This document shows, piece after piece, positions 44,716-57,724 of a DNA stretch of 64,000 nt. The notes beneath the pieces were generated by a model. It was not told the DNA's origin. It saw only the letters and a program-made list of their open reading frames with translations, and ran no database searches. The stretch is from contig NC_064539.1 in assembly GCF_023856365.1 (NCBI RefSeq), positions 26,377,493 through 26,441,492 of the forward strand, given 5' to 3'. Made by a program: the position numbers and the translations under genes. Within the stretch, counting starts at the first letter, position 1. The number at the start of each line of letters is the position of its first letter. This DNA is from Brienomyrus brachyistius (Eukaryota > Chordata > Actinopteri > Osteoglossiformes > Mormyridae).

Positions 44716-47700
44716 CACACATACATAGCAGCAGACCGAAAACAGCCATCAATACCAACATTCCTTATCACCACGAGCTTACGGTCAGCGTTTAGTCACT
44801 CCACTCGGCCTACCTGACGTTCTGTGTGGGATTCCACCTCTCAGACGGCAGTTCCCCGCTCTGAGGGTCGTCTACAGGTGGGTGTAAGATTGAAATGCAC
44901 ACGTCGCCATTCTGTCGAAAACAGTCTCCGTCAGAAACAGACACACAAACACGTTCAAAAGTCAAAGAGGTTAAGAACAGCACAGCACAGCAGTGCATAG
45001 AACACCCAACAAGAGCAAAAAAACTCAAACATGGACAGACAAATAATTAATAGCTGCAGTACCGTCAGTGATAAGGGTTAACATTTTCTGGAAGCAGTAA
45101 GCTGGATGGCTCATATTCTCTGCATGAATACATCTGAGCCTTTTCTCCAGTGTATTACTAGTTCATCAGCAATGAAGGCACCTTACCTCGTAAATATTGG
45201 GATGCCACATCTTGGTGAGGAACCGAAATGTAGGTGGAGAGTAAGGATAGTCTATGGGGAACTTGATGTGAGCCTACAAGAGATGAGAAAACCACAGTAT
45301 GAAATATGAAGAAAATGCATTATACAGCATTAAATAATATCAGGTGGCGGAAAAACCGGCAAACTCTCTATGCTGCAGAATCCATAACACATAGAGTACT
45401 GGAATAGGGATGTGGTGTCAGTGGAATTCGTGAGCTGGGGGGGGGGGGGGGGGAGGTGGGCAGGGGCTATGCATGCATGCAGTGTTTGAGTGGTCAGCTA
45501 AATGAGTGCTGTGCTGGGGATAGTACAGCTAAGATCTCCTTCTCCATGGAACTGAATCATTGAGGATCTCGGTTCAGCAAGCAGCCGTCCCACTGGGGGG
45601 AGGCTGAAAGTTAGTTTGATGTGTTAATAGATGTGAATGTGTGAACTTTTCCAAAAATATTAAAAATATAAACATTTACAGTGAGTGTGTGTGTGTATAC
45701 TGTGTATCTTAGGCAGTCAAAAGAAATATTTAAAGATATATACTTACTAGCCAGATAAATATGTGCTCAGAACAAAAACAATGCACCTTAAAACATCTGA
45801 CAATTAAGGATAAGAAGATAAATTACATAATATATAAATTCCTGTCAGTTTATCTACATTGCAAACACAAGCTAACAATCTCATTGCAATGCGTGGTGTC
45901 AGAGCAATGGTATGTGTGCAATGACATATAGATATTCATTCAACGACGTTCATTCAAACTTTTTTGGGTGAAGTATGCATGCATTTGGGCACAGATACCA
46001 ATAGCACCAGCAAGCACACAGAGACGGTCCATGCTTTCATACACTATGAAACGGATATCTGCCACATCCATAAATTCATAAATCTTATGAGGCAAAACGT
46101 CCGAAAGTGGGAAACCTTAGAATGCTAATGGAACAGATTTGAATAAGACAAGGGCAGCTCTCAGAACTGAAAGGGGGGGGAAGCAGAGCAGGATAGTAGC
46201 TTCCCGACTGGCTAGACATGCGGGATACTGCAGCCTTGGCAGCACCCAATACACATTATGATGAACATTAAAAGCTCAAGGGAAACTTTACCATGGGTAT
46301 AAAGAACATAGCAGCATACACCTACTGTTTGCATTTATATATTTGCATATTAAACTATGACTTAAAGAGATGACCTGCAAATGCACCTACAGCGATCGGC
46401 ATCTTCGTAACGCAAAACACAGGTAATGACAAAGCGCCTTTTAAGGGATCAGACTCTTAAATGAATGACGTGATAAAATGAAAATGCAGGACTGCAGCTC
46501 GATTGAAAACAAATCACAAAGGCACGACAAGGCAGCACCCTAAACGGGAAGCCAGATGCAGAAAAGCTAAGCATGAAATCATACACAAGCTACGCACTGT
46601 GAGGCTCACGGCTGCCTTACCAACCGAGATCTGAGGCAAAGAGTGAGTGCCTGAGTGGCCTTACATGTCTATCTACTGAGCTATCGCTATTACGCCAATG
46701 GTTATTAGGATCAGATAACTGTTGATTGTAGGGCTATCATGATATCAGATTTTCACTACAAGATTATCGTGGTCAAAAGAAATCACGATAACATTATAAT
46801 CCCCGAAACCTAGGGCTTTAGATAACGGGCATACCAACATATTTACGTCCGGCAAAATCTCTTGGAAGGCCGGCTATTCGATATGGTATATGGACATTTA
46901 GTTATACCCACAATTTGGTAAGCAGATTAATAGTACACCTTGATGCTGAAAAGTTAGTAAATGTTATAAATTTGCCATAACGTTATGCTTTTAAAACTGA
47001 CAGAACTCAAAAATGATTTTAAAAAATAAGTGTTATAAAGACCTACTAAAACATACTGGCCATGCTGATAAAATCCCTCTGATTGGTTTGTCAGATTTCA
47101 TTTCTGATGGTGCTGAAGTGCTTTAGAAGGCATGAGCAATGAAGCAATGCCATAGCAGATGCAGATATATATCCATCCATCCATTTTCCAAACCGCTTAT
47201 CCTACCGGGTCGCGGGGGGTCCGGAGCCTATCCCGGAAGCAATGGGCACGAGGCAGGGAACAACCCAGGATGGGGGGCCAGCCCATCGCAGGGCACACTC
47301 ACACACCAGTCACTCACACATGCACTTCTATAGACAATTTAGCAACTCCAATTAGCCTCAGCGTGTTTTTGGACTGTGGGGGGGAACCGGAGTACCCGGA
47401 GGAAACCCCACGACGACATGGGGAGAACATGCAAACTCCACACACGTGACCCAGGCGGAGACTCGAACCCAGGTCCCAGAGGTGTGAGGCAACAGTGCTA
47501 ACCACTGCATCACCATGCCGCCCCTGCAGATGTATATATTATATATAAAATAATAAATAAATAGAAAAATAAAAAAAACACTAACATAGTTATATTTAAA
47601 CTATGTGACAAAGTTCATTCATAATATATTCATATATACAAACAAACACTTCTACACCAAAACATTATTATTGCAGTTTCAGAGATGCTCCGAGTCGTCT

Positions 47701-49364
47701 GGCCATAATGATCTGGTTCGCCGAACCATTGGAGTAATGGAGTAATGACATTGGACTAATTCGCCGAACCCTGTCCATTTCTTCTGCATTCGACATGTCA
47801 GCTATAATTAATAGAATATTATATTTTCTTACAGTCTAACACACCCCAGACCTTGACACACACCATTTTTATGAGGTAGTCAACATTATTTGCTTCATGT
47901 GGGAATTCTCATAACGTTTTGGCTCATTGCAGTACATTGTGTAAGAATGCACATAGGCATTAGAAACAAATACACAAATCCCTAAAGTCGTCTCATACAT
48001 AACAGAAACAAACTTTTAACAGTACCACTTTACAATAAGGCTCCCCTTTGACACTTATAAATGGCAGTAACTCATTAATAAGAAGAAAACTGTGGTATAA
48101 CTTGTTTATAATTGTCTAGTAATGATTTATAAAGTGTTACAACCTAATTAATAACCTGTTCATGAACCATTTATAATCCCTTTATAAGGGTAGCCTCGTT
48201 GTAAAGGGGCACCCTTTTACCATAATTAATGCAACTGTTAATGCTAAGGACTAAGAGCTGAATAACGCTACACAAACCTTGTGTTAACACCAATTTAAAT
48301 AGAACGAGCACTGTAAAAGCATTACCTCTAATTGCAACAAACCAATGAAGTGAAGCACCAGCAATAAAATGACAAGTAATGTTACAGAACAAACCTTAAT
48401 AACAGAACACAAGCAATGCTTTACGGTGGAAAACGTAATAGTGCAACCAAACTATTAGCGTCTTCCCAGTACACCTGATTAATGTTAGCATACAAGCCTT
48501 ATGAACCTCCCACTGCACTTGGGGGCAAATCCAAGGAAACCTCTGCACAAGAAAAGGCCCAACCAGTACTGCCATTAAACCTAATCAGAGCTGATATAAA
48601 AACCATTCCACCTGGAAGAGAAAGGGATTTATAATTTCCTCTGTCCTTCTTCGCTTTCTGCTCTCACACATAAAAATGTCCTTGGAGATGCCATTTATAC
48701 CCCGGCAGAGTTATAAATAGGCGTGTGGTGCATTTGGATGACACTAGCCGAGAAAAAGGGTCCAGACACCGGGAGCAAACTAACAGGGCTTCGGAACCAG
48801 GCACTGGACTGAGGCTGGTGCCTCTGTATATAATGTATATAGGCCTGTTAAACACAGTTCACAAACACCACTCGAACCAAATATACCATCTGATCCCTTT
48901 ACTCATTCAAGACAGAGCCATAAGGCAAACAAAAGAAACAGCGCTAATGTAAATTTAAAAAGCACAATTTAAAAGTGAAAAACTGCAAAAGGAATATCAA
49001 ATGCATATTAATATAAATAATGGACCTATAATGCTTAAATCTGGATAACTACAAGTCTAACTACAAGTCCCCCCACTGAATGTTTCAGATGCCGGCTCAC
49101 TTGGTTTCTCTGCCCTTTGTCATCAGCAGATTCCCCTTTTCTCGTAATCATTCATTGGCAAAGGCCCTTACTAGGCCCACTAAAGCAACAGGCATGAAGA
49201 AATCAGACCAATGCTATATTTTGCAGTAAACAATTCACCATATGCTTTGTGGTTGTTTACGGCCATAAGTGCTCAACTTCGCATTTTAATGATTATAACT
49301 CCACACAAAAATGCTAAATTAGTTAAATCAATGCAGAGCCTCTGATATAGTATAATGTATCTAA

Positions 49365-49402
<38 letters not shown>

Positions 49403-51802
49403 TAGATACATTATACTATATCGCAATAAGCACAAAGGAGGAATCAATGCAGGACAGGCCAAAGCCCAATGCAAAGTGCATTCACTCTCATACATACGGT
49501 CAATTTAGAAACATCATTTCACTTAAGCTGCATGTTTTGAGCCTGTGAGAGCAAATCTGGAAGATCCGGTGTGAGCACATGGGGAGGACATGCAAACTCC
49601 ATACACACAAAGCGAAAGGCATTATCCACTGTACTATCATACACCATCAACTAGGTCTGCAAGATCCATCCATTTTCTGTAACTGCTTGTCCTATTCAGA
49701 GAGACTCCGGACCCTCTGCCAATCTCGGTGGTCATGGGCACAAGGCAAAGAACAATCCAGAATGGGGCACATACTCATATCATTCACTTATGCATGCACA
49801 CTTACAGACAATTAGGTAACTCTAATTAACCTCATGCATGTTTTTGGACTGTGGGTGTGAGGGGGGGGTGCAGAACTTGGAGAAAACCTCACGATGACTT
49901 AGGGAGAACAGGCAAACTCCACACACAGGGAGCCATGGCGCTAAACCCTGGTTCCAGAGGTTAGTGGCAACAGTGCTAACCACTGTTCCATCATGTTGCC
50001 CCATGATGTGCAAAGATATCCACACTGTATGTTACGCGGCTGCAACTGTCACATTGTTAGAACCATGTTATTCATCTAACCAGAGAATATCAATGATATG
50101 CTGAAACATGTTTACTCTGCCATAGGAAACAAAACAAGCTTTGCAATTTCACAGATGGTTCCTATTCAAAATCATCTAGTATGTGTTTTTTTTTTTTTTT
50201 TAAATCAGTCGAAAATTTACCGCTGCTGTATTTGCATGCACTCTCCAAGCCAATCATAATCACCATCATCAGTGTCGCACATTTGTCAGAAATGTAACAA
50301 AACTGACTGAACAGGGGAAAAGTGAACGATAACCGATCATCAAAAGACATTCGTTTTCCGCTGAATGGAAATATTTTGGATTCCACAGAGACAATATTGA
50401 GCAAAAGCATGACAGCTCTGAAAGTAACCAAGTATTACTAATTCAACCTGCACTTTCAAAGAATTCATTCTCATCAGCATCACCAATACAATCAAGCTGT
50501 ATGTGATGAAAGACGAGAGAGTCCCACAGAGGAGAAGCCTGAAAGCAGCATGGACATTAGCATAAGAGCCCCATATGCTCGAACTCACCAACATCTGTAA
50601 TTTATTGTAATATGCCTGTCCACATTATAAAAAAAAACATGAAATTCAGAAAAATGCAGAGATGAGACCTTTTAGTTCCCCTTAGCATTATTTCCTCAAT
50701 GAGCAAGGGGTTATCGATTCCACTTCAGTCTTGACAGAGCTGATCAACAGAGTTTTAACAAGGCTGAGTCATCAATGGTTGAGTCTAACAACAAAAATAA
50801 ATACACAGGATATCAGCTCTTGTTATTTCCAGGTGCTAGAGCAGAGGTAGGAAACCATGATCCTGAAGTGACGGTATCCAGCAGGTTACCTATCCTACCT
50901 GGACTCTGATGAACCACACCTGATCTCAGGCAGATAGTAACTCATCTGGTAGGGCAAAAAACCTGCTGGATACTGGCACTGCAGGATCAGGGCTGCCTAC
51001 TCTCGTGCTAGAGCATAAGACAAAAGGCTCACGTATGCCTGTAACCTCTACTCCGGTTCTGAAAAGATGAAAGATGGGAAGTTCAGTTTGTTAAATTATT
51101 CTGTTTTGCCAGTGATGTGTAAGAAATAAATAATTAACAGCCCTATAAAGTGAATGATTCCAGCTGATATAAAGGCAAGTTGTATAATCTGACCCAACAC
51201 ACAGGGAAGCAGGAGGATGGGGGGGGGGGAAGCATGTACCCCCCAATATTTAATTTAGCTTCAAAACACAGAACATTTCATTTAAATTATTAAACTGAGC
51301 CCCAGCCCTCACAATATCCTCTTCTACAGCACTGCCAACACATTACTTTTGGGGGCAATTTAAAGCAACATTTCCAGATCATTTCACCTTTCACCAATAT
51401 TCTCTGCCACCTCACTTTTCCATGAGCCACTAAGAGTTTTGCCACTCTTTTCCATCAGCATGTCCACACCTTCCCATCATAACCCCATTTCCTTCTATTC
51501 TCATGCCAGCCCATTCAATATTAGTTTGTCACAATCAGTGGACCCACATGGCAAGTTAATTTTCCTGCCCATTGAGTAAGGTCATCCGAGTCATGTACCT
51601 GTCTGCCACCCCAGCATCAACTCACCTTGAAGTAGCCGCCTTCATAAAGTGTGTTAGGGGGTCCAAAGATGGCCACTTCCCAGTTGTACAAGTCAGACTC
51701 CTCCACCAATGTGATGCGAAAGCCTTCCACTGGCTCCTCTTGGAGGGATTTCAGCTCCAGCATAAGGGCCTTCTGGGAACTGGGCATCTGCTGCTGTGCC
51801 AT
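44194..51802 (-). CDS. ube2r2: Ubiquitin-conjugating enzyme E2 R2 (Cdc34-like), complete, five exons
   Basis: Cdc34-class E2 that works with SCF ubiquitin ligases to build Lys48 chains. Exons 51802-51626, 45273-45187, 44911-44814, 44668-44534 and 44446-44194 (TGA) total 750 nt, 249 aa (human 238). UBC core: [20 protein letters not shown], the HPN motif, catalytic Cys93 in NGDVCISIL, then the Cdc34-specific acidic insertion after it ([15 protein letters not shown]). The C-terminal tail is strongly acidic and ends DSGNEES as in human. MAQQQM and the tail favour UBE2R2 over CDC34. Between LYDDD and YYDDEE lies a Gly/Ala-containing stretch ([13 protein letters not shown]) not recalled from human. 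An antisense frame at 43866-44399 is a shadow. Divergent from ubap1. Confidence 0.97.
44682..44720 (+). repeat. (CA)n microsatellite
   Basis: Interrupted cacaca run in the ube2r2 intron between exons 44814-44911 and 44534-44668, a few bases from an acceptor. Confidence 0.95.
45274..47159. other. ube2r2 intron 1, 3' part
   Basis: Non-coding. Contains a poly-G run at about 45438-45452 and unremarkable AT-rich sequence. No exon-like frame or recognisable element beyond simple repeats. Confidence 0.5.
47173..47524 (-). mobile_element. Full-length tRNA-derived SINE
   Basis: Same family and layout as 3307-3676, with little divergence, so relatively young. Near-matching flanks tgcagatatatat and tgcagatgtatat mark an imperfect target-site duplication. 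Confidence 0.88.
48022..48214. mobile_element. MITE with imperfect inverted repeats
   Basis: Left ccactttacaataaggctcc faces right cctcgttgtaaaggggcacc; the middle carries tttataa motifs in both orientations. Matches the general pattern of a very common fish MITE. In ube2r2 intron 1. Confidence 0.65.
49344..49422. repeat. 79-bp AT-rich perfect-arm palindrome
   Basis: Arms gatatagtataatgtatcta + aatttt and the exact reverse complement flank a central (AT)n run. Could extrude as a cruciform. In ube2r2 intron 1. Confidence 0.92.
49667..50002 (-). mobile_element. Older SINE copy, with a second fragment just upstream
   Basis: Body blocks in order: atccatccattttctgtaac, gggcacaaggcaaagaacaa, catgtttttggactgtgggt, cacgatgacttagggagaac and tggcaacagtgctaaccact. 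A further partial copy (gggaggacatgcaaactcca) lies at about 49470-49640. Confidence 0.78.
50003..51625. other. ube2r2 intron 1, 5' part
   Basis: Non-coding apart from the hAT-like MITE at 50842-51004. Contains poly-T at about 50187 and poly-G at about 51221. No supported gene. Confidence 0.5.
50842..51004. mobile_element. hAT-like MITE with target-site duplication
   Basis: Flanked by gtgctagag on both sides (50833-50841 and 51005-51013), fitting the 8-bp duplication of hAT elements. Ends cagaggtagg and cctactctcg are inverted. Inner arms include ccagcaggtt and aacctgctgg. Confidence 0.85.
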
Positions 51803-52609
51803 GTTGATGATGCTGGGCAGGAGCGATGCAAGGACAGCGAGGCTGAAGAGGTGCCGGCCTTTTCAAGAGATTATCTTAACTAACTTGTAATCTCTAAAAA
51901 CGCGAGGGCCACTTAAAAGAGATCTATGGTGGATCCACGTAGTCAAGTGTGACTGCTAACCTATTTGATTTACTAGTTAAATATTAATATAAGGTATTTT
52001 AGAGAAATGTCCATTAGTCACTGAAAAGAACAGTTAAGTAACTCATCCCTTCTTCTACACGCTTACAAAACTCTCCTCGATACACAATAAATAAATCAGA
52101 GACAAGTCCTTCACTCAGCAAGGTTCAAATGACAGCTGGGGGCTTTATAGCTTGCACATTGCTACAATACAACAGATAAGCAGCACGACTGGTCGGTACA
52201 ATATGTATATTGCCTTCTTTGAATTTTAAAGGCTCTATTACATACTTATCTGGAGTAAAAGCTTAATTTAAAGTACTTTCGATAGGGGAAAGGATCGTCT
52301 GTCACAGCGTTAAAGGTGGTACTGAAGCCACCAAAGATCAAATAATCCAAAGCCTTTAAAAAAAATCAAAAATACAATATCTGAGGATATTTCAATTAAC
52401 AACTAAATATTCTCAATTAAAATCTCACTAATAATCACTGCCGATTCATGACACACTACGTTTACATTGACACTATCCAAACAAAGGCAGAGAAAATCGG
52501 CATGTAGCTGTAAACTGAACTGCAATTTCTTTTCTTTTTTGCAACCGAGATGTATAAATTGTTGAATTAATAATTATTAATTGCTGAATTAGGCAGTGGC
52601 CGTGGCTAG

Positions 52610-53350
52610 ACGAGTTCGCTAGCTAATAGCATCGACAGGCTAACAAAACGCCGGAGGTGAAGTCCGGCGCTGGCAGCAAAGCCAAACTTAGTTCAGACAA
52701 GTCGAGCTATCGGGCCGCGATAAACCAGCGGCGTCGGTCTTACTCTCCGCGCTTTACCCCCGGCTACCTGCACCTCTATTCCAAAGCAAACGAGCTGACA
52801 AACGCGGACACCGTGTCCCGGCTATCGGCTCCGCTCGCTTGCCGCCTCGCTGTCGCTGTAATACCCGCGGAGGGAGGTGTAGTCAGGGAGGGGGGGTAGC
52901 GGGTGTTGTCTTTCAGTCCTTCCAGAAAATTATCCCCTCCTTCAGCCCTCTTAAGCTGGCCACAATTGTTTCTACTTCTATCGGTTGTATTTTATATTTC
53001 CCTGAAGCTGTCCCTGTCCGTCTGTTAGAAGCGGCCCCCGTGTTGGGGATACATTGTATCCGTCCTCCTCTCGATATCCCCTCGCCCCCGTTTCGGCTAA
53101 TCCGCCACTTGTTTATATGTGTTTATGAGCTCCGTGCGCTTCTCTTATCCGCTCCCCACACCCTCTTCCAGCGGACAGCGAAGTACTTTCATCCAAACGG
53201 TGAAAAATTCAACGCAAATGTCTCTCTCGGCCGTTTTGTGTCTTTATTACCGCTTCCTGCTGACACTGCGCTTGTCCGCCCGCCTCTCGCCTACACGCCG
53301 CTGCGTAGCCGCTCCTCGCCGCGTCGCAGGGTCATGTCCAGCGGCCTTAT
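52610..53350. promoter_or_regulatory. CpG-rich block, probable ube2r2 promoter
   Basis: CG dinucleotides are much denser than in the rest of the window (for example gtccggcgctgg, gggccgcgataaa, cgccgcgtcgcag). It lies 0.8-1.5 kb upstream of the ube2r2 start and in the divergent gap to ubap1. The long open frame here (52839-53468) follows from low stop-codon density in CG-rich DNA. A 5' non-coding exon of ube2r2 may lie inside, since an acceptor-like cctcttcag lies upstream of the start at about 51850. Confidence 0.55.
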
Positions 53351-53734
53351 TTACCCCGCCCGCTTTACTTGCTCTCTACTGTCTAATGTGCCAGTTACAC
53401 TTTTTTTTGCATTCTTATTCTCAGTTGACGTATTTTCTTTCGGATATATAAGAATTTTAGTTCGGTAGAACTAGTTAGTGGCTTGGGTTTCTCAGCAGAA
53501 CTGTATCGTGACTATTACCCTTGGGTTAAATAAGTATGGAACTGGATTCTGCATCACATATCCTGTAATAATCCTGTATTCAGTAATGTCAAATCTTTCT
53601 CATTTTCACATGATCATTGTTAGAAGGCACAGAAATCCAGAATCTAGCCAAAGAACTCGAACTTCACACTCAGATTACCACAACTGCCTGTCATTCTGCC
53701 ACCATTCTGTGTGAGGACTTTGCTCTCCTTAGGT

Positions 53735-53955
53735 TGCAGCAGTTTCCTCCAGGTACTCCAGTTACCTCTGACAGTCCATGGACATACAGTTAGGTGAACT
53801 GGCATATCTAAATTACCCATAATGTGCGAGTAAATGAGGGTGTGTATGTGTGACTGTTTGCCCCGCAAAGGACTGGAAGTCCCATCCACAGTGCACCCCT
53901 ACCTTGCCGAGTATAGACTCTGCATGACCTTGTACTCAGTAAGCTGCTGGATTGC
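53735..53955 (+). mobile_element. Worn SINE copy
   Basis: Order of blocks: cagtttcctccaggtactcc, cagtccatggacatacag, ttaggtgaactggcatatct, cccataatgtgcgagtaaat and gactggaagtcccatccaca. Confidence 0.65.
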
Positions 53956-53959
53956 TGTG

Positions 53960-55080
53960 TATCAATATACATATGGACTATTCTATTAACCATGTTTCAT
54001 TACATGATTTTTTGACTAATAGTGCTAGTTGTTATAATTGCCTTCCATTCCCGTGTCTGATGTGTACTTCATATTGGGCAAGCCAGTAAAAAATTGAATA
54101 TTTGTAAAACTTGAAAGTTAATCACCACTGTAGTTCTTATGCCGAAGTCATAGAATTGAGTTCAACTATTAAGAATATTGGTACTTAAACAGGGATGCAC
54201 CTTCAAATAGAGCTGTTGCCTGTCTTCAAAGCACAATACTATATTTATAATTGCCTCAAATTATTATTGTTTACCAGGGATGTGTATTTGATAAGCAGCT
54301 GGAAGATGGATGGATAAATGATGATTGTCGTTAATGGCCAGAAGGAGGCACCCACCTGTAAATCTACTGCAATTTATTGTTTCCTAGCATAATAGTATAT
54401 TTAACAATGCAACGTACAGTCCATTAAAGCAACAGACATAAAATGTGTTTTAATTCTCCATAAATGTAGACGGAGGAAAAGGTTAATCCAATCTATACTT
54501 TTAAGTCCGCTGTGAAGTCCGCATAAGATACGTATTTTCAAGAGTACAGTTTCAGAATGTTTATTAATTGTACTGAATAATGGTTTGAAAGGTTGCCTTA
54601 GAATAATGGTATGAGCTAACTATTTCAACATTAATTAAATATTTGCCATTTATTGTTACCAGAGTCTGCTGGGCACATTAAGAATCTCATTGCATTAAAT
54701 GCATATGACAGTACAACTTAATATAACACGAAATACATAACTTGTATAAAATAGCGACCACAGTCAACAGGGCAGTCATTTGCTTAAAATGAAACCTTTA
54801 TTCTAAAGACAGACAAACGTTATCGCTTAAATATAAAAACACAGAAGAAGAAGCAGAAGTAACAATACACACCCGAAGTACCCGAAGGGGCAAAAAATAC
54901 AACTTCACGCAGTGAAATTCGTGCGACAACTTCTAGTCGCCTTAAGCCAATGGGAAACTGTGTTTTGATGACGTCTGGGTCGTGGGCTGTTCTTTAGGGT
55001 CAAGTGATTGGCTCTGAAGCATAGCGACAGCTACGTGATTCGCCACTGGCTAACGTTGTCGTCATTCATCAAAAGTATAG
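53960..55080. other. Interval before the ubap1 first exon
   Basis: AT-rich, no supported exon. The last part has a CRE-like tgacgtct at about 54969 and may include ubap1 promoter sequence. Confidence 0.4.
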
Positions 55081-55099
55081 GCGTCAAACAGGGACGAGA

Positions 55100-55240
55100 G
55101 TGGGGAAGTAGACCAACCAAGATGGCGTCCCGCTATGAAGCAGGAAATAGTTTTCGGGTTTATTAGAACACGTTTTGACAACGTCTTAATAAACGTGTGC
55201 TTTATTGACTTCTCAAAGACGCAAGACGGTGGGGATACAG
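55100..55240 (+). promoter_or_regulatory. Probable ubap1 promoter and non-coding first exon
   Basis: A YY1-type caagatggcgtcc at 55118-55130, typical of initiation regions, is followed by a plausible exon ending gatacag|gtaaaa (donor at 55241). The ATG in the motif opens a 14-codon upstream frame ending TAG at 55164-55166. Splicing to the coding exon at 59953 is inferred. Confidence 0.45.
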
Positions 55241-56373
55241 GTAAAAAAGTCCCAAGTATATAGGCGAAAGCTGTCGGGAAAATGTAATGGTTTAGCTAGT
55301 CACTCACGGTGATTACCACAGGCCACGGCCCCCAACTATAGACAGGTCTTAGATATCTATGTTGTATATAATTACTACTACATTAAAATGGTGTCATTAA
55401 ACTCTGCGAGCACTGATATTGTGTAAGGACGTAAGTGCGATTAAATATATATGGATAGCCTTGAAACCCAGTCGTTTGTGAGTTACCTCGCAGTAATTGA
55501 GTAAGGCCGTGTAGAAGAGTCTGGTCGTTTCTATCGCTGTCATGTAAGTCATGCTGCTTGATAAGCTAATAGTTTGGCTCGGTGCACAAAATATGTGCTA
55601 ATATACCACTAAATATGTATTTTTTCGCGTTTCACTCTTTGAAAGCTGCCTGTCTCAACTGCTGGCGTTGATAGCGGGGTTGATATTGATAAATGAGTTG
55701 AATGTTGCCGGAATGCTGGATAACAGCGTCTGGTTACTTACATTTGACCGTTAACAAATGTACTTTTGTTTCTGTGCTTAGCAAAACGGTGAGTTGCTAT
55801 AACTTTGTTGACAGTTCCTGCGAAAACAAATGACTTCAAACAAGAACTGAGTGGGCAGGTTGGATACAGCTACAATGACATTTCCTTATTCAAATCGATA
55901 GTATGGATGGAAACACTAATACATTTGTTAATTAACCTTTATATCTGTTTATGTGTAGCGAAAGGCTTTAGAATGTATGAACTTTGGACTGCAAAATATT
56001 TCAAAATGGCGGCTAAACCTTGTGTCTAAGCGTCACTCGAGTTGGTGTAGTTATGAACATTATGATACTCACTAATCAAGAAAATATATGAATAATAATT
56101 TTTGTGCATCGATACAAGTGTTTTTATTGCTTAATTGGCTTAGTTTTTTTAAAGTGATGTTTCCCCAGCTTGCTTTCAAGCGATTTCCCAAAGCACCGTT
56201 TACAACATTTTATATTGCTAATATACAATATATTAATTTAAACATCATGTTAAATTTAGACCTACCTGAAATTTGAGCACATTGATGTTTCTCCGCAAAA
56301 TATTTTAATTCAAAGAATATTCATGGCACGCAACAGTCGACTCGTGTATATGAATACAAGATGTGTGTGTGTA

Positions 56374-56375
<2 letters not shown>

Positions 56376-56440
<65 letters not shown>
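56376..56440. repeat. (TG)n/(AT)n microsatellite
   Basis: A short gtgtgt tract (from about 56362) runs into about 65 bases of pure (AT)n. Confidence 0.95.
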
Positions 56441-56444
<4 letters not shown>

Positions 56445-57536
56445 GTGTCAGACATTTTTAATCTGCTTACCTAACAGCATAGTTCATTCTGTTATTGTAA
56501 GATGAAACAGAATTATTGTTGTAAATGTTAGCCATCAGTTTGACTTATTACAAAATTATATTAAAATATCATTATCAGTCAAATTCTTCGTTTTGCACAA
56601 CATCAGGAAATGATTTTTTTAAACTGAAAGAATCATCCAAAAAGTAGGCAGACCTTACGGTTCCACCTTGATAAATAAATGGTCAGTTACACATTGGAAT
56701 CAATGGGAGTGTTTACCATTTCAGATGTAAGAGATTGGGCTATATGTTTGCTAGCTCAATTCCAGCTCTTGTTCTGGCATAAATGATGGATTTATTCGTT
56801 AACTATTCTATATGGTAGCAGTAAGGTGTGTGTTTTGTTTGTTTGTAGAGAAGCAAAGTTATAGAAAAGCATATCTAATATGGTCATAGAGTGATGTGTA
56901 GATGTGCATAATGTCTCCTCTAAATGCAAGAGCAGTGGCAAGATTTGTTGTCAGTTCTCACCTTACTTATGTAGATTGTAACCAATTAAACGCATAACTT
57001 TATCTTTAACTTATTGTTTCATGTGTTTGAAACTGTATTTAGTAAGTGTAGTTTAGTTAAGTGTAGTAGCTTTGTTTCTATATATAGTGTCCTAACAGCT
57101 ATACTACTCCATAGCAGTACCCACTGTGAACACGGAAATGTTAAATGTTCTTGAGGAATATTTATATTTCTGGGGGGGGGGTTGTGTATAGACACACTGT
57201 GTGTGTTTGTGTTTCTGTGTGTTTGTACACATGCATATATTTACCTTTTTGTTCATTACCTGAGTATTGTTTATTTGTTTGACCTTTCGCACACAAATTC
57301 CACTTACTTTACCCCTATCTCAACTGCTTACTTGGTGATTGCACTGAGAATGCAAAATGTTTGAGTCAGTTAAAACAGCTGGTAAACCAAACTGAGATAG
57401 TGAGAGGCTAGGTCCTAAAATCTTAAAAATTCCTCTTAAAACTACAGGATGGTGCATCATTCATTTTTACAACAGGGTCTAATAATATTTCAAACCAATA
57501 AAGCTTATGTCTAGCTGTACATTTTTCAGTCAAAAC

Positions 57537-57724
57537 CAGGGGTGTTAAACTCCAGTCCTGGGGGCGGAGCTCTGTGTAGCTTAACTTTCCCTGTTCCACC
57601 ACAAATGATTTTGCTCAAGAGCTGTGATAATTAGCACAAGGAGTTGAATCAGGTATGTTAAATGAGGGAAAACCCAAAGATGTGCAGGGATCCAGTCCTC
57701 CAGGACTGGAGTCTGACACCCCTG
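57537..57724. mobile_element. hAT-like palindromic MITE
   Basis: Ends caggggtgttaaactccagt and actggagtctgacacccctg are inverted repeats. 188 bp, non-coding. The caggggtg end is typical of hAT-Charlie-type elements. Confidence 0.85.

Noticed and set aside
48664..48952. Possible exon within ube2r2 intron 1
   Set aside because: ube2r2 exons join in phase without it, no splice sites fit, and the frame has no recognisable similarity.
52839..53468. 209-codon open frame on the plus strand
   Set aside because: It lies in the CpG-rich promoter-like block, has no recognisable domain, overlaps another open frame in a second phase, and is explained by few stop codons in CG-rich DNA.
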